Positions 17,110 through 27,660 of a DNA stretch of 58,146 nucleotides are shown in pieces. The stretch covers positions 1-58,146 of the forward strand of contig JAJEDN010000083.1 of NCBI GenBank assembly GCA_022821495.1, in the 5' to 3' direction. Under the pieces are notes generated by a model. That model ran no database searches. It worked only from the letters and a program-made list of their open reading frames with translations, and had not been told where the DNA came from. The position numbers were made by a program, and so were the translations under genes. Source of the stretch: Candidatus Poribacteria bacterium. Lineage in GTDB: Bacteria > Poribacteria > WGA-4E > WGA-3G. Every line of letters starts with the position of its first letter. Positions within the stretch are counted from its first letter, which is position 1.

Positions 17110-20100
17110 ATGAAAACATGCCCGCTAAAAACGCACACCACCGCGTCCCTACAACTCCTGACACTATTAATAACCCTCGTTCTCTGTTTAGATACAGGGT
17201 TCCTGCCTGCCCTAAATCGTATAGCAGTCGCCGCACCGATGACAACATCAAGAGATCAACAGACCCGTGCTGCGACAGGGAACAACGTAGCAATTGAATT
17301 AGTGAGTGCTACCGCTGTCGGTGTGACAATCCAGCTGGTGATCCCTATATCCAATTTCCGCTTTAATGACACCACGACCGAAATGGAAGTCGGCACAGTT
17401 GAAAGCAAAACGCTCTCTTTCCCAGGGTGCCGTTTCTCGACTGAACCGGGGATGCCACAGCTCCCCGTGCAAACCACGCTCATCGCTGTCCCCGCTGATG
17501 TAGATTTCCAATTGCGGATTGTCGAAAAACATTTCAGAACCCAGCGGAACGTAGAAAAAATCGCATATACACCGACACCACAAGGCGCGACGCAGTTAGA
17601 AAAAGACCGCTTCTTTCCGAACGACGTAGTTGAAGTCAGGGAAGCAGGCTGGATCCGAGAGAACCGTGTCCTCCCTATCCAACTCAACCCTGTTCAGTAT
17701 AACCCCGTTCGCCGCGAGGTGAGGCTTTACCACCGGATCGTAGTCGAAGTGCGCTTCATCCAAACAGGAACGCGCGCACCGTCTGCAATACCGAGCGGTT
17801 TGCGTACCGAATCCGACACCTACAATACGTTCTTCAACAATTTGCTTATTAATCCACAAAATGCCATACAGTGGCGTTCTCCTATCTTACAAACACCCCC
17901 GGCACCGAGCGCGCCTTCTATTCTGCGTCCCCACTATAAAATCAGCGTTACGGAATCCGGGATGTATAGCATTACGGCATCGGATCTTGTCGCCGCAGGT
18001 GCTGATACCGCAACGATTAAACCGAGGACATTAAGGTTAACAAACCGGGGCAGACAAATTCCGATCTTCGTTCGCGGTGAAAGCGATGATAAACTCGATC
18101 CAGCAGATGAGATTATTTTCTATGGCGAACGTCTCCCCGGAGAAACCAGTTATATTAACCTTTTTACCGATGAGAATATTTATTGGCTCTCATGGAACGC
18201 GGGACCCGGAAGCCGGATGGGCACAAAAACTGTGCTCCCGGATACAAGGAACATCCAAGATTATAACGTTTTTCTGGCACGCGCGCATATTGAGAAAGAT
18301 ATAAATTTTAGACGGTTCCGTGATATAAACCTCGGTGAAAACCAAACGTATCAAGAATTTAGTCAAGGTCTGCAAACACGCTCATTTAATCTCACTGAAT
18401 TACCGCCACTCCCAGACGATAGCTGGTTCTGGTCACAATTGACCGCGCCTTCATCAAAGGCATTCAGCTTCAACCTCGCGGGGCTCGCAGATACCGCTCG
18501 ACCCGCAACAGTACGCGTCAATCTCCACGGCAGGTCCAACACAGGACACGATTGCGATATATGGCTAAACGATAAAATTAGACTCGGAGAAGCACGCTGG
18601 ACCGGTGAAACCGAATACCAACTTCAGAATCAACAACTCTCTCAATCCTTCCTTGAGAATGGGCGCAACGTTCTTCGGATCATGAATCCCGGAAGTCCCG
18701 AAGAACTCATCGACATCATCTTATTCAACTGGATCCAAGTCGATTATTGGCGAAGTTTTCATGCCAAATCGGATGTCCTGCCTTTTGCAATCACCCCAGC
18801 CCCCGACGAAACCGGTGCTGTCAACCCGAATTTCAAAGTGACTTTACAGAACTTCTCTACCCCCGACATCGAAATTTATGGGGTTGACGGGACACGCTAT
18901 GTCGGCTTGAAACCGCTTGTTGATGAAAAAGATTTTCCCGGCACCTATAGGGCGGTCTTCCGATCCACCCAAATCCGTCCTAAAGACGCAGACGATCCCG
19001 CTACCCAATACATCGCACTCACCCGGAACCAGTTCCTAAAACCGAAAATTGCGTTAGACGCCGCATCGGATTTACGCGGTACCCATAACGGCGCAGACCA
19101 CATCATCATTACACACAACGACTTCATCCACGATGTGCAGCCGCTCGCAGACTTTCGCAGCCAACAAGGCATGCGCACCAAAGTTGTTGATGTCCAAAAT
19201 ATCTATGACGAATTCAACCACGGGATCCTTAACCCCAACGCCATCCGTGAATTCCTTAAGTATGCCTACTATAACTGGCAACCGCCCGCACCGACCTATG
19301 TTCTTCTCGTGGGCGATACACATATCGACATAAAAAATAACATCAATTTTGTGCCGACAATACGGGTACAAATACCCGGTTTCGGGTCGAGTGCAAGTGA
19401 TCACCAATTCGTCACATTCCGAGGTGAAGACAACTTCCCAGACATGCTCATCGGGCGGATGCCTGCCAATAACCGTATCGATGCACGTATATTCGTCGAA
19501 CGCACTATCCAACATGAAACCACTTCGCCCGTCGGTCCGTGGCATAAACGGCTTTTAATGCTCGCAGGTTCGGATTCCATATTTCATTTTCAGGTGAATC
19601 AACTCGTCTCACACAATCAACTCAGCAGCCGATATGAAACCGAACGGATCTATGCACCCTATAAAGATACACTGGATCTGAGTATCGACGAGGGGATTAC
19701 GACGCCTATCGCCAGACGGGTTATTGACGGCTTCAACGACGGTGCAAGTCTTATCAACTATATTGGACACGGCGGTGGCGGCATCTGGTCTGACAGCCGC
19801 ATGCTTGACTTTGAAGACCCCGAACAGAACTTAACCAATATTTCACAACTGCCATTGGTCATCAGTATGACCTGCTACACAGGTGCCTTTGATGGCAACA
19901 AAAATAGCCTCGCTGAAGAACTGCTCCGTTCGCAAAATGGCGGTGCCGTTGCTGTCATCGGAGCAACCAGCATCGGACTTTTAGTCGGCGATTACATTCT
20001 CAACCGCGAAATTTTCGACGTTATCTTTGAAGGACACACCCAAAATATCGGGGCAATCTTCGCGCAAGCCAAAACTCAGTTCCTTATAAACTCGCCCGGA

Positions 20101-22200
20101 TTCCTCGATTTGACTGAAGTTTTTACCCTCTTCGGGGACCCCGCAACACAGCTGAAAATACCGAATAAACAGATCGAAATGACAGTAGAGTTCACGAACC
20201 CCTCTACCCAACCCTCTTTTGAACAAGAGACGCTACTCACCGTCTCTGGCACGCTACCTGATCGGAGTTTTAACGGAGATGTCGAAATTAGTGTGGTACC
20301 CACGACTGAAACCGACGACGACATTTCGTCTAAAGCGGAGATTATCTCTGTCGTTAACGGTCAGTTCACCACACAAATACAACTCCCAACAGACCCCGAA
20401 TTTGATACGGGCAGCGTGCAAGCCTACGCATGGGACGCAGACACCGATGCAATTGGGGCGGTTTCCTATAATATACTATCTCGCTATGTCGATAACGTCC
20501 GTATCGCGCCGTTTCCAGTTGAACCGAACCAACCCGTCTATCTCTACACAGAAGTTATGGACGAAAGTGGTATTGAAGAATTAAACTTCTTTTGGAGTGA
20601 AGATTATGGTGAGAATTTTTTCACAATCCCAGTCGTACCTCACACCGGCACAACCTATAGAAGTGAGCAACCCATCCCCGGATACCCTGAATTCACGCTT
20701 ATTGACTATTACTTAGAGGTAAAAGTAAAAGGTGGACGAACATTGCAAACCGAAACAACCTTTTATGATGTCGGGTATGTTGAACCTGAAATCGATCTTG
20801 CCCTCTTGGAGCAAACGATCGCATGGGGAACCACACCACCGTTTATGCTCTCCGCACAAATCCATAATACAGGACACAAAACCGCACGAAATGTGCCTGT
20901 GTACTTTTTCGAGAAAGCCTTAGATGCTGAGACCGAGGCATCTACCCTCCCACTTACGGAACTACAGAACACCGCCCCGATTGAAGGGATTCAGATAATC
21001 TCCGAAATCCAGCCTGATGAACAAGTTACCGTGAGTGTGCCGTGGCAACCAGCACCCGGAAACTATCTGATTACAGTTTACGTCGATATGCCTTCTACCG
21101 AATTGCCAAAAGGCAGTATCATTGAAAGATTGGAAAGAAATAATAGGGGGGCTCGCCAGTTTACTGGCAACCGTATCGTTCTTACGCCTGAAACGCAGAA
21201 CCCGTTAATTCAGAGTCGAGACGGTAACTTCCAAGTAACTTTTCCTGCTGGAAGCATTCAAGCCACCACGGTGCTAACTTACACCGAAGCGGCGCTTACC
21301 ATCACCAATCAACCCGATATTGTAGGCGCGACACCTTCATCGGCTTTCGCCTATCAACTCGACGTAGGGGCTGGGTTACCCAGCCCCTACTTGACAGCGA
21401 CCGCCAATTTCTTAAAGTCGGAAAGCGAGAATCCACATGTCTATCGGCGAGACGACAACGGAAACTGGATTCTGGTTGGAAGCCAGGAAACAACGAATGA
21501 AGAGACGATCTCTGCAGAAGTTAAACTGCCCGGAACCTTCGCCTTACTATCTCACAGCGACACCAGTCCGCCCGCACTTGAGTTAACCTTTGAGCATCAA
21601 GGTTTCGTTGATGGCGATTATATCTCTGATACCCCAACGATTTCGGCACGGATTGAGGATGCCAACGGCATTGATACACGTCCGGAGCACATAATCCTCA
21701 CCCAAAACGGACAGCGGGTGCCGGAAGACGAATATATTATTGCCGCATCGCCTACCAACACCAACCTGATCCTTGTGACCTATACCCCTGTCTTAGAACC
21801 CGGTGAATACCGCATTCGATTACAGGCACAAGACGCAAACGGTATCGCAGCCGATGCAACGAGCACTGCCACCGTAGCAGGCGAATTTGAAATCAAAAAC
21901 ATCGCCAATTTTCCGAACCCCTTTGTCCCAGGAAGCGGCACCCACTTCGCCTACTACCTCACCAAAGGTGCAGACGAAGTCAGTCTGAAAATCTACACGA
22001 TAACAGGTCGTCGCATCCTCGCCGTTGACACGCTCGACGCATCCGTCTCTTTCAACGAATTCCACTACGACGGCTACGATGCCGACGGCGAACCGCTTGC
22101 GAACGGTGTCTATCTCTACAAATTCACCGCCCGATTCACCAATGCCCAAGGCGACACAATCCGCAAACAGAAGGTCGGAAAAATCGCTGTCCGAAAGTAG
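17110..22200 (+). CDS. Gingipain/PorU-like C25 cysteine peptidase with C-terminal FlgD-like domain
   Basis: The 1696-aa secreted protein has a signal peptide (hydrophobic residues about 14-35). A C25 propeptide-like segment follows (LPVQTTLIAVPADVDFQL, about residues 118-135). The C25 catalytic domain has His in INYIGHGGGG (about H886) and Cys in ISMTCYTGAFD (about C922). Mid-protein is a CARDB-like segment (MLSAQIHNTGHKTARNVPVY). The C-terminal 100 residues (NFPNPFVPGSG...GRRILAVDT...NGVYLYKF) resemble FlgD/type-IX sorting domains. C25 enzymes cleave after Arg or Lys, and PorU-type members act as sortases of the type IX system. It is larger than PorU (about 1100-1200 aa). An in-frame palindrome (VGAGLPSPY) lies at 21364-21390. 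No ribosome-binding site better than GGAG (17095) was seen. Confidence 0.85.
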   Translation: MKTCPLKTHTTASLQLLTLLITLVLCLDTGFLPALNRIAVAAPMTTSRDQQTRAATGNNVAIELVSATAVGVTIQLVIPISNFRFNDTTTEMEVGTVESKTLSFPGCRFSTEPGMPQLPVQTTLIAVPADVDFQLRIVEKHFRTQRNVEKIAYTPTPQGATQLEKDRFFPNDVVEVREAGWIRENRVLPIQLNPVQYNPVRREVRLYHRIVVEVRFIQTGTRAPSAIPSGLRTESDTYNTFFNNLLINPQNAIQWRSPILQTPPAPSAPSILRPHYKISVTESGMYSITASDLVAAGADTATIKPRTLRLTNRGRQIPIFVRGESDDKLDPADEIIFYGERLPGETSYINLFTDENIYWLSWNAGPGSRMGTKTVLPDTRNIQDYNVFLARAHIEKDINFRRFRDINLGENQTYQEFSQGLQTRSFNLTELPPLPDDSWFWSQLTAPSSKAFSFNLAGLADTARPATVRVNLHGRSNTGHDCDIWLNDKIRLGEARWTGETEYQLQNQQLSQSFLENGRNVLRIMNPGSPEELIDIILFNWIQVDYWRSFHAKSDVLPFAITPAPDETGAVNPNFKVTLQNFSTPDIEIYGVDGTRYVGLKPLVDEKDFPGTYRAVFRSTQIRPKDADDPATQYIALTRNQFLKPKIALDAASDLRGTHNGADHIIITHNDFIHDVQPLADFRSQQGMRTKVVDVQNIYDEFNHGILNPNAIREFLKYAYYNWQPPAPTYVLLVGDTHIDIKNNINFVPTIRVQIPGFGSSASDHQFVTFRGEDNFPDMLIGRMPANNRIDARIFVERTIQHETTSPVGPWHKRLLMLAGSDSIFHFQVNQLVSHNQLSSRYETERIYAPYKDTLDLSIDEGITTPIARRVIDGFNDGASLINYIGHGGGGIWSDSRMLDFEDPEQNLTNISQLPLVISMTCYTGAFDGNKNSLAEELLRSQNGGAVAVIGATSIGLLVGDYILNREIFDVIFEGHTQNIGAIFAQAKTQFLINSPGFLDLTEVFTLFGDPATQLKIPNKQIEMTVEFTNPSTQPSFEQETLLTVSGTLPDRSFNGDVEISVVPTTETDDDISSKAEIISVVNGQFTTQIQLPTDPEFDTGSVQAYAWDADTDAIGAVSYNILSRYVDNVRIAPFPVEPNQPVYLYTEVMDESGIEELNFFWSEDYGENFFTIPVVPHTGTTYRSEQPIPGYPEFTLIDYYLEVKVKGGRTLQTETTFYDVGYVEPEIDLALLEQTIAWGTTPPFMLSAQIHNTGHKTARNVPVYFFEKALDAETEASTLPLTELQNTAPIEGIQIISEIQPDEQVTVSVPWQPAPGNYLITVYVDMPSTELPKGSIIERLERNNRGARQFTGNRIVLTPETQNPLIQSRDGNFQVTFPAGSIQATTVLTYTEAALTITNQPDIVGATPSSAFAYQLDVGAGLPSPYLTATANFLKSESENPHVYRRDDNGNWILVGSQETTNEETISAEVKLPGTFALLSHSDTSPPALELTFEHQGFVDGDYISDTPTISARIEDANGIDTRPEHIILTQNGQRVPEDEYIIAASPTNTNLILVTYTPVLEPGEYRIRLQAQDANGIAADATSTATVAGEFEIKNIANFPNPFVPGSGTHFAYYLTKGADEVSLKIYTITGRRILAVDTLDASVSFNEFHYDGYDADGEPLANGVYLYKFTARFTNAQGDTIRKQKVGKIAVRK
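21364..21390. repeat. Palindromic repeat inserted in frame in the C25 protease gene
   Basis: GTAGGGGCTGGGT, central T, ACCCAGCCCCTAC: a perfect 13-bp-armed palindrome. It reads VGAGLPSPY, the same frame as the hisH copy (10835-10859). The two copies differ by compensating changes in both arms. Confidence 0.75.
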
Positions 22201-22225
22201 ATGTAGATTCCACCGCATTTGCTCT

Positions 22226-22325
22226 TAAAGTCCCCCTGATAAGGGGGATTTAGGGGGTTAAATCACTAAAAATCGTCCCTTGCTCTTAAAGTCCCCCTGA
22301 CAAGGGGGATTTAGGGGGTTAAATC
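22226..22325. repeat. Two copies of the AAAGTCCCCCTGATAAGGGG repeat
   Basis: Copies at about 22226-22262 and 22286-22323, separated by AATCACTAAAAATCG, form a partial tandem of about 59 bp. They lie 25 bp after the protease stop and are convergent with the ankyrin gene. Confidence 0.85.
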
Positions 22326-22407
22326 AGTTTTGGGGTCAATATATTACTTTTTTGCCGAATTTAGGGCTGTCCTAACTGCTAATACTTTTTTTTCAAACTG
22401 GCGTTAA

Positions 22408-23283
22408 CTAAACCGCACCAGCCTCAAGGAGCACCTCAATAACCCTATCAAAAGGCTTATCAGGAAACAGGGACGCCAGTTTCCGCGTATACGCCAACGG
22501 TGTCAGCTCCAAAACCTCACCATCGATATCCACCTTGTAGCTCCGATGCACATCTGCGCCCGCTTCAAGAAGTGCTTCAACGACATCTAAGCACTCGTCA
22601 AGTGCTTCTGCCGCCTCTCTCACCCCATACCACGTCCCTATCGCCACGAGGAGCGGAGACATCTCATAAGTGTGAGAGACAGTTTCGGATACGAGTGTCT
22701 TTGTGCCTTTTAATTTCGGGACAAATTCGATGGTGTATTCGGTGTGAGAGACGATTTCGGACGCGAGTGTCTTCGTGCCTGGTAAGAAAAGCGGAGACCT
22801 CTCACAAGTATGAGAGCCATCATCACCGAGTTTCAGATTCTGCACGACATCGTAGCGAAACTTCGCTTTAAGAGACGCACTCGGATCAGCACCATATTTG
22901 AGCAAGAGTCGTACTTTCTCAAGCTGATAAACCTCACACGCAAAAACAAGCGCGTTTGTGAGAACTGAAGCGGAATAGAGTATCTGGAACAAGAGGTCTT
23001 TGGGTGCTATTTTTTCTCCATCTTGTTCCTGATACAGGACCGCTTCCTTCAACCCTGTCCAGCTGGCGAACCCATATTCGCGCGCAATAACGAGTTGTGC
23101 GTCTTGCAGACCGAAAGCAGTCCTTTGAATCTCCACATCAGTAGCATCAAAGAGTTTTGGGAAAAACGAGCGAATGCGTTGAAACGCATCCGGAGAGCCT
23201 TCTTTATGTGCCTTAAGCAGCTGCTTCGCTTGGGACTTAAGGTGTTCAAGACTCGGATTGGCGGGTAATTGTTTATGTTGCAT
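22408..23283 (-). CDS. Ankyrin-repeat protein
   Basis: The 291-aa protein starts with a helical region (SLEHLKSQAKQLLKAHKEG) seen on bacterial ankyrin proteins. Ankyrin-like units follow: NALVFACEVYQLEKVRLLLKYGADPS, then ALDECLDVVEALLEAGADVH, and a final RVIEVLLEAGAV. Between residues about 160 and 215 two segments are near-duplicates (GTKTLASEIVSHT and GTKTLVSETVSHT), also visible in the DNA at 22660-22800. It is probably a cytoplasmic protein-binding scaffold. Partner unknown. Confidence 0.75.
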   Translation of the reverse strand: MQHKQLPANPSLEHLKSQAKQLLKAHKEGSPDAFQRIRSFFPKLFDATDVEIQRTAFGLQDAQLVIAREYGFASWTGLKEAVLYQEQDGEKIAPKDLLFQILYSASVLTNALVFACEVYQLEKVRLLLKYGADPSASLKAKFRYDVVQNLKLGDDGSHTCERSPLFLPGTKTLASEIVSHTEYTIEFVPKLKGTKTLVSETVSHTYEMSPLLVAIGTWYGVREAAEALDECLDVVEALLEAGADVHRSYKVDIDGEVLELTPLAYTRKLASLFPDKPFDRVIEVLLEAGAV

Positions 23284-23460
23284 CAGAATCTCCTCTCATT
23301 GCACCTGTTGTCCGCATTTACAGGCAAAGAAAGAAGATTACAGTGATAAAAAAGAAAACAAGGCAGGTTAAACCCTTCCCGCGGACTGGAGGCATCCTTG
23401 TGAACCTAAAAATAGGATACCACAAACGTTAAGAGTTTGTCAAATTAAAATAGGGGTATT

Positions 23461-23579
23461 TATGGTAGATTTTAGAATTACTTATACACTCTTAACGCCA
23501 AGTCAACCCCCTAAATCCCCCTTATCAGGGGGACTTTGAAGACTTTGAAAATGTCAACTTATTTCTATAATTCACCATA
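23461..23579. mobile_element. MITE-like element, type B, copy 1
   Basis: Ends TATGGTAGATTTTAGAATTA (left) and the imperfect inverse (revcomp TATGGTGAATTATAGAAATA) at the right, 119 bp apart, with the dispersed CCCCCTAAATCCCCCTTATC core inside. A longer second copy is at 52597-52772. No coding capacity. Confidence 0.65.
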
Positions 23580-23609
23580 GTTTTCCATTTTGCTCACATT
23601 TTGAAGACC

Positions 23610-23716
23610 CAGGACCGGTAGGTTCGGTTTCCTAACCGAACCGGATTTTTGACACAAACCTTACGGGCTTGGTCTCCCCAGGCCCGGTAGGTTCGGTTTC
23701 CTAACCGAACCGGATC
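23610..23716. repeat. Two copies of the CCGGTAGGTTCGGTTTCC palindrome
   Basis: Copies at about 23614-23644 and 23685-23715 read CCGGTAGGTTCGGTTTCC then TAACCGAACCGGA, with arms GGTTCGGTT/AACCGAACC. Further copies are at about 50291-50321 and, inverted, 52925-52953. Confidence 0.8.
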
Positions 23717-23863
23717 CTTGAGAAAAGACGTGAAACCCAATAATTTCTTAGAATTGAATGGTTTTGAAAAGGCTCCGCTAATGCTTGATAATTTTCTATG
23801 GATGATATATAATTGGCATTGGTTCATAAATCATAGCAGAAAGGTTTCAGAATCAGGTTAACT

Positions 23864-25468
23864 ATGTCAGATATTAAATCCAGCATCCGAGACAATCACA
23901 CGCGCGGCAGTGTTGGTGATTTCCTAAAGTCCAAAATTGAAGAAGGTTCTTCCCTCTCCATTGTTTCCGCCTATTTCACGATCCACGCCTTTCAAGCACT
24001 CAAAGAATCGCTCACAGAAATCAAAGAGCTCCGATTTCTGTTTGGTGAACCCCGTTTTATAAAAAGCCTTGATCCAGAAAAGACAGACAAGAAAGCCTAC
24101 AAAATTGAGGGCGAAGCCGAAGGTTTGAAATTCGATGACCGCCTCAAACAGAATTGGGTTGCTAAAGAGTGTGCCGCATGGATTCGCGAAAAAGTGAAAA
24201 TCCAGTCTATTCGGAAATCTAATCTGATGCATGCGAAAATGTACCACATTGTTAATAATGGAGAAGAAGATGCTATCATCGGAAGCTCCAATTTTACCGT
24301 GCGTGGGTTGGGAATGAGTCCGACAGATAATAACATAGAACTCAATCTGGAAGTGGAAGATAGGCGAGATCTCCGCGATGTAAAGTCGTGGTTCGATGAA
24401 ATATGGAACGATAAAGAATTGGTCATAGATGTTAAAGACGACGTGCTGCTATACCTTGAGCAACTCTATCAGAACAACACTCCAGAGTTCATTTACTACA
24501 AAACGTTGTACCACATCTTTGAACGGTTCTTAGGTGAACACGAAAAAAGTAAGCTGCTCGCCGAGGAGGTGCAACTCGTTGATACAGTTATCTGGAACAC
24601 TCTCTATGAGTTTCAGAAGGACGCAGTAAAAGGCGCGATAAACAAAATTCGGCAACACAACGGGTGTATCATTGCCGATAGTGTCGGTTTGGGTAAGACC
24701 TTCGAGGCATTGGCGGTAATCAAATACTTTGAACTGCTAAATAACAATGTGCTTGTATTATGCCCCAAGAAATTACGTGATAATTGGACAGATTACCGCG
24801 CCGAGAATAACAGCGAACTGAATCTGTTCCTCAAAGATCGTTTCGCGTATACGGTCTTGTCACACACTGATCTCAGTCGCGATAGCGGGAAATCAGGCGA
24901 CATTAATCTTGAAAATATCAATTGGGGCAACTATGATCTGGTTGTCATAGACGAATCGCATAACTTCCGCAATAATACACCCGGCAAGAAAGATGAAGAC
25001 GGTAATCTGATTCGCAAAAGCCGCTATCAACGTTTAATGGAAGATATTATCCAGAGTGGTATCAAAACGAAAGTGCTGTTACTCTCTGCCACACCTGTTA
25101 ACAACAATCTGAAGGATTTACGTAACCAGATCTATCTCCTCACCGAAGGTCAAGATGACGCTTTCGTAGAATCGCTCGGTGTTGCCAGCCTAAAAAACAC
25201 GCTTGCAGATGCACAACGGACTTTTACCGAATGGGCGAAAGGTGAACGCGACCGCCAAACTCGCGATCTGTTGGAACGGCTCAGCTCCGCCTTTTTCAAA
25301 CTCCTTGACGAACTGACTATTGCCCGCTCGCGGAAACACATTGAAATGTACTGCCTACGTTGTCTCCGAAAAAGATATAGAGGCAGAAACGGTATTCCAG
25401 CATGGAAACCTCCTACTGAAGTTGCGAAAAATAGACCTAGCGATAGCAGCTTACTCGAAGGTAATTGA
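23864..25468 (+). pseudogene. PLD-domain SNF2-type helicase, 3'-truncated
   Basis: The N-terminal 200 residues form a phospholipase-D-like domain: LSIVSAYFTIHAFQALKE, then LMHAKMYHIV and AIIGSSNFTVRGL (an HxK...SSN motif). After it comes the first half of a SNF2 helicase: Walker A ADSVGLGKTFEALA (about residue 270), DESHNFRN (about 366) and LLSATPVNN (about 407). Full-length relatives exceed 1000 aa. Here similarity stops at ARSRKHIEMY (about 25350), and the helicase-C half is missing. The frame then reads nonsense to 25468, through TPR sequence of another gene. Relatives occur in defence islands and next to methylases. This copy is probably dead. Confidence 0.75.
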
Positions 25469-26606
25469 ACTCAACCCGAATAATGCAGCAGCATATACCA
25501 ATCGGGGGCTAGTTTATCAAATCAAAGGTAAATTTAATGATGCTTTTGATGATTACAACAAAGCTATACAATTAGCTCCAAATTTACCAGAGGCATATCT
25601 GAATCGCGGCAATATCTACCAAAATAACAGAAATGACGTAGATCTCGCTATCATTGACTATAACAAGGCGATAAAGCTTGAACCATATTATGCTGATGCA
25701 TATTACAATAGAGGTATTTCGTACTATAGCAAAAGTGAGTTCTGCTTTGCTATACAAGACTTTACCACAGCTATAGAACTGAAGCCAAATTTGGTACAGG
25801 CATATAACAACCGCGGTAACGCTTATAGTAGTAACGATGAGTATGAGCTAGCCCTAAGTGACTACACAAAAGCTATAGAACTTGATCCTGATTGTGCTAA
25901 TACCTACTTCAATCAAGGCAATACTTATAGTGGTGGAGGCAAGGTCAATTTAGCTATCAGAGATTTTACGAAAGCAATAGAACTTCAACCCGATTATGCT
26001 GCGGCATATAATAATCGTGGTAGAATATATAAGAAAAACGGTCAAATTGATCTGGCTATCAGCGACTATAGCACGGCGATAAAATTGAAACCCAATGATA
26101 CATTGATATATAATAACCGTGGTGTAGCTTATATGGAAAAAAGCGAATTTGACCGTGCTATCAAAGACTATAATACAGCAATAAAGGTTAATCCTAACAA
26201 AACAGATGCTTATGTCAACCGTGGGATTACCTACAGTAAAATGGGTAAACTCGATCTCGCTATTGGAGACTTTGACACAGCAATACAACTCAAAAACGAT
26301 GAAGCTGATACCTATTATAATCGTGGTATGGCTTATGGGAAAAAAGGCGAATATCATCGCGCCATCAAGAATTACACTAAATCAATAGAACTTGAATCCG
26401 GTTTTGTCGGTGCCTATAATAATCGTGGTGAAGCATGGTTACACTTGCAGGAATGGAAAAAAGCCAAATCAGACCTAATGACAGCCCAAAATATGGGAAC
26501 GAATATCATTGATTCATTCCATAACGACTATGCAAGTGTTGGAGACTTTGAACAGAAAACCGGTATTCAGTTGCCAGCAGACATTGCCGAAATGTTGACG
26601 CAGTAA
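25350..26606 (+). pseudogene. TPR protein, 5'-truncated and fused out of frame to the helicase remnant
   Basis: At least eleven tetratricopeptide repeats of 34 residues follow each other (pattern AxxNRGxxYxxxGxxDxAIxDYxxAIxLxP). The tail reads FEQKTGIQLPADIAEMLTQ. In this frame no ATG with a ribosome-binding site precedes the repeats. The only upstream starts lie within the helicase gene (a TTG at 25320). The gene therefore lost its start when it was joined to the helicase at about 25350. The intact TPR region might still be made from an internal or alternative start. TPR arrays bind proteins. No partner is visible. Confidence 0.7.
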
Positions 26607-26980
26607 TAGGGGCAAAGCCTAATCCATTGCTTCAAAACTGCTGCGAACTTCAAATAGGAGGGCGTTGTGTCTGTCTTATTTATCCTGCCAATCCTTTAAT
26701 CTTTAGGATTTACGTAAATTGAGCAAATATCAGACATTGAGACGCGAAAAGCAGTAATTTCTGTCCTTTAAACCCCCTAAATCCCCCTTATCAGGGGGAC
26801 TTTAAGAGCAAATGCGTAAGTCCTAAATTTTGTAAATCTTGATTCAGACAATGGACAACGGACATGCTTGGGGGTAACTTCTTAATCTTCATTATACATA
26901 CCGCTCCGCTGGAGTGAGAGGTGCCAAAACCCCTAATGCTATAGACATATCGCCCTGCTGGAGCGGAAAAGTGAAAAACC
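26607..26980. other. Intergenic repeat cluster
   Basis: Holds a TIR-type MITE (26703-26825) and a short repeat with GCTCCGCTGGAG and TATAGACATAT (about 26900-26970) that recurs at 50160-50235. No gene seen. Confidence 0.6.
26703..26825. mobile_element. MITE-like element, TIR TAGGACTTACGCA type
   Basis: Left end TTAGGATTTACGTAAA and right end ATGCGTAAGTCCTAA are imperfect inverted repeats. The centre holds the CCCCCTAAATCCCCCTTATC core. 123 bp, no ORF. Confidence 0.7.
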
Positions 26981-26981
26981 G

Positions 26982-27218
26982 ATGATGATTCAAAATGAGA
27001 AAGAACTTAAAGCAACGTTGAATCGCATTGAGCGTTTTGAAAAAATAGTTGAAAAACTCCAGCAGGTTGAAACCAATCCACGCAATTATGAGTTATCCGC
27101 AGGCGGTTTTCTTGCCGAAATCGATCGGATGAATCTTGAAGTGGCGGAATATTTATCCGTTCATTCAAGCGAACTGATAAAACCGATCGCTGATTCAGTC
27201 TGTTCACCTTCCATGTGA
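26982..27218 (+). CDS. Small antitoxin-like hypothetical protein
   Basis: The 78-aa protein reads MMIQNEKELKATLNRIERF at the start, then a helical segment and LAEIDRMNLEVAEYLSVH. This resembles short proteins that often stand beside HigB-type toxins and carry an NEKELxxTxxRI start with a YLSxHxSEL ending. No toxin partner follows: the next 500 bp are repeats. There is no good ribosome-binding site. It may be the remains of a toxin-antitoxin pair. Confidence 0.45.
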   Translation: MMIQNEKELKATLNRIERFEKIVEKLQQVETNPRNYELSAGGFLAEIDRMNLEVAEYLSVHSSELIKPIADSVCSPSM

Positions 27219-27229
27219 TCATTACCTTC

Positions 27230-27660
27230 AAGAAATTGGCATTGTTGAAGCATCGATCGCATAAACTGTCTGAATCACGGATTACGCGGATTACGCGGAA
27301 AATGCTATTGTGATTCTTACATTTCCTTTGGCAAGAGAGGGGAGCGGTAACAAAGAATCTCTTGATTCCGCGTCCTCCGTGTTCTCCGTGCCTTCCGCGA
27401 TTCAGACGATAACCTACGGCATTTCCGTCATCCGTGTCCTCCAAGATTCTGAAAGATGCGCTATGAATTGCGCTACTACGAACAGGGCACTCTTAAAATC
27501 CGCGTCTTCTGTGTCATCAGCGACAATCCGCGATTCAGACAAACAGCAGTGCAAACACTCTATGGCAAACCTCTTCAATCCGCTGCATCCGTAATAATCC
27601 GCGATTTGCGACGTACTCGCCCAAATGCGACGTGCATTCAGAGGATAAAGAAATTTCATT
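27230..27660. repeat. Degenerate repeat region built on GATTACGCGG / CCGCGTAATCC words
   Basis: TGTCTGAATCACGGATTACG (about 27268) and its inverse AATCCGCGATTCAGACA (about 27526) bracket several variants of TCCGCGTCCTCCGTG and TCCGTGTCCTCC. Short ORFs in all frames here are not coding. It looks like a decayed nest of small palindromic elements. Confidence 0.5.
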
